A stretch of 5,948 nucleotides of DNA from an uncultured Prevotella sp. (GTDB taxonomy: Bacteria; Bacteroidota; Bacteroidia; Bacteroidales; Bacteroidaceae). Below are positions 5,810-5,948 of the stretch, piece after piece (position 1 is the first letter of the stretch; the number at the start of each line of letters is the position of its first letter). Location of the stretch: positions 1 through 5,948 of the forward strand of contig URDV01000140.1 in NCBI GenBank assembly GCA_900546605.1, given 5' to 3'. The notes under the pieces were generated by a model. The model was not told the origin of the DNA. It worked only from the letters and a program-made list of their open reading frames with translations, and made no database searches. The translations under genes and the position numbers were made by a program.

Positions 5810-5948
5810 CTTTAACATAATAAGTTGTGTACCCGTTGGCGGAATTTCAGGTTAACGGGTTAACAAGTTGACAGGTTAACAAGTTGACAGGTTAACAAGT
5901 TGACAGGTTAACAAGTAAGTATGCTTTACACCACTTATTATGTTAAAG
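5810..5948. repeat. Element bounded by 22-bp inverted repeats, cut by window end
   Basis: The 22 bases 5810-5831 (starting CTTTAACATAATAAGT) and 5927-5948 are reverse complements at 21 of 22 positions, the only mismatch being T5826. They enclose a GTTGGCGGA motif and the 16-bp minisatellite. The right arm touches the last base of the window, so it may be longer. The whole could be a MITE-like element, or a long stem capped by a repeat loop. Confidence 0.6.
5851..5916. repeat. 16-bp GTTAAC minisatellite
   Basis: Three perfect tandem units GTTAACAAGTTGACAG start at 5859, 5875 and 5891. They are preceded by a half unit GTTAACGG (5851-5858) and followed by a partial unit GTTAACAAGT (5907-5916). 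Each unit contains the palindrome GTTAAC and a near-variant GTTGAC, so the array has a strong 8-bp sub-period. Confidence 0.85.

Overview
This window looks like the chromosome of a Bacteroidota bacterium, most likely Bacteroidales and plausibly Prevotella-like. None of the four genes has a Shine-Dalgarno sequence. TAnnTTTG boxes, the Bacteroidetes -7 promoter form, lie upstream of both transcription units. The DnaX and LutABC proteins also look like those of this group. The genus is an inference from general familiarity, not from a search.

All four genes are on the minus strand, so in transcription order the window reads right to left. First comes a gene-free region of about 440 bp (5506-5948). 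It holds candidate lut promoter boxes, an 8-bp inverted repeat that could be an operator, and a GTTAAC-rich minisatellite enclosed by a 22-bp inverted repeat. Next is a tight lutA-lutB-lutC operon (5505 down to 2771) for the iron-sulfur type L-lactate oxidation system. LutA has two CCG domains, LutB has a LUD domain plus two 4Fe-4S motifs, and LutC is a LUD protein. A strong intrinsic terminator (2667-2712) follows lutC.

The lutC-dnaX spacer (2234-2770) is unusually structured. It carries that terminator, a 30-bp perfectly alternating pyrimidine-purine tract, seven tandem copies of a 23-bp partly palindromic unit, a solitary 25-bp repeat and a dnaX promoter candidate. dnaX itself (2233 down to 368) encodes the clamp-loader gamma/tau subunit: an intact AAA+ ATPase, a long Ala/Gln/Ser/Thr-rich linker and a Bacteroidetes-type C-terminal region.

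Downstream of dnaX (1-370), two large imperfect palindromes lie side by side and share the same core hairpin, with a compensating base-pair change between them. The second begins exactly at the dnaX stop codon, and its arm recurs upstream of dnaX.

The genes are ordinary housekeeping and metabolic genes. lut and dnaX are separate transcription units with no evident functional link. The unusual content is intergenic: at least four families of repeated or palindromic DNA in under 6 kb. No new protein system is visible.
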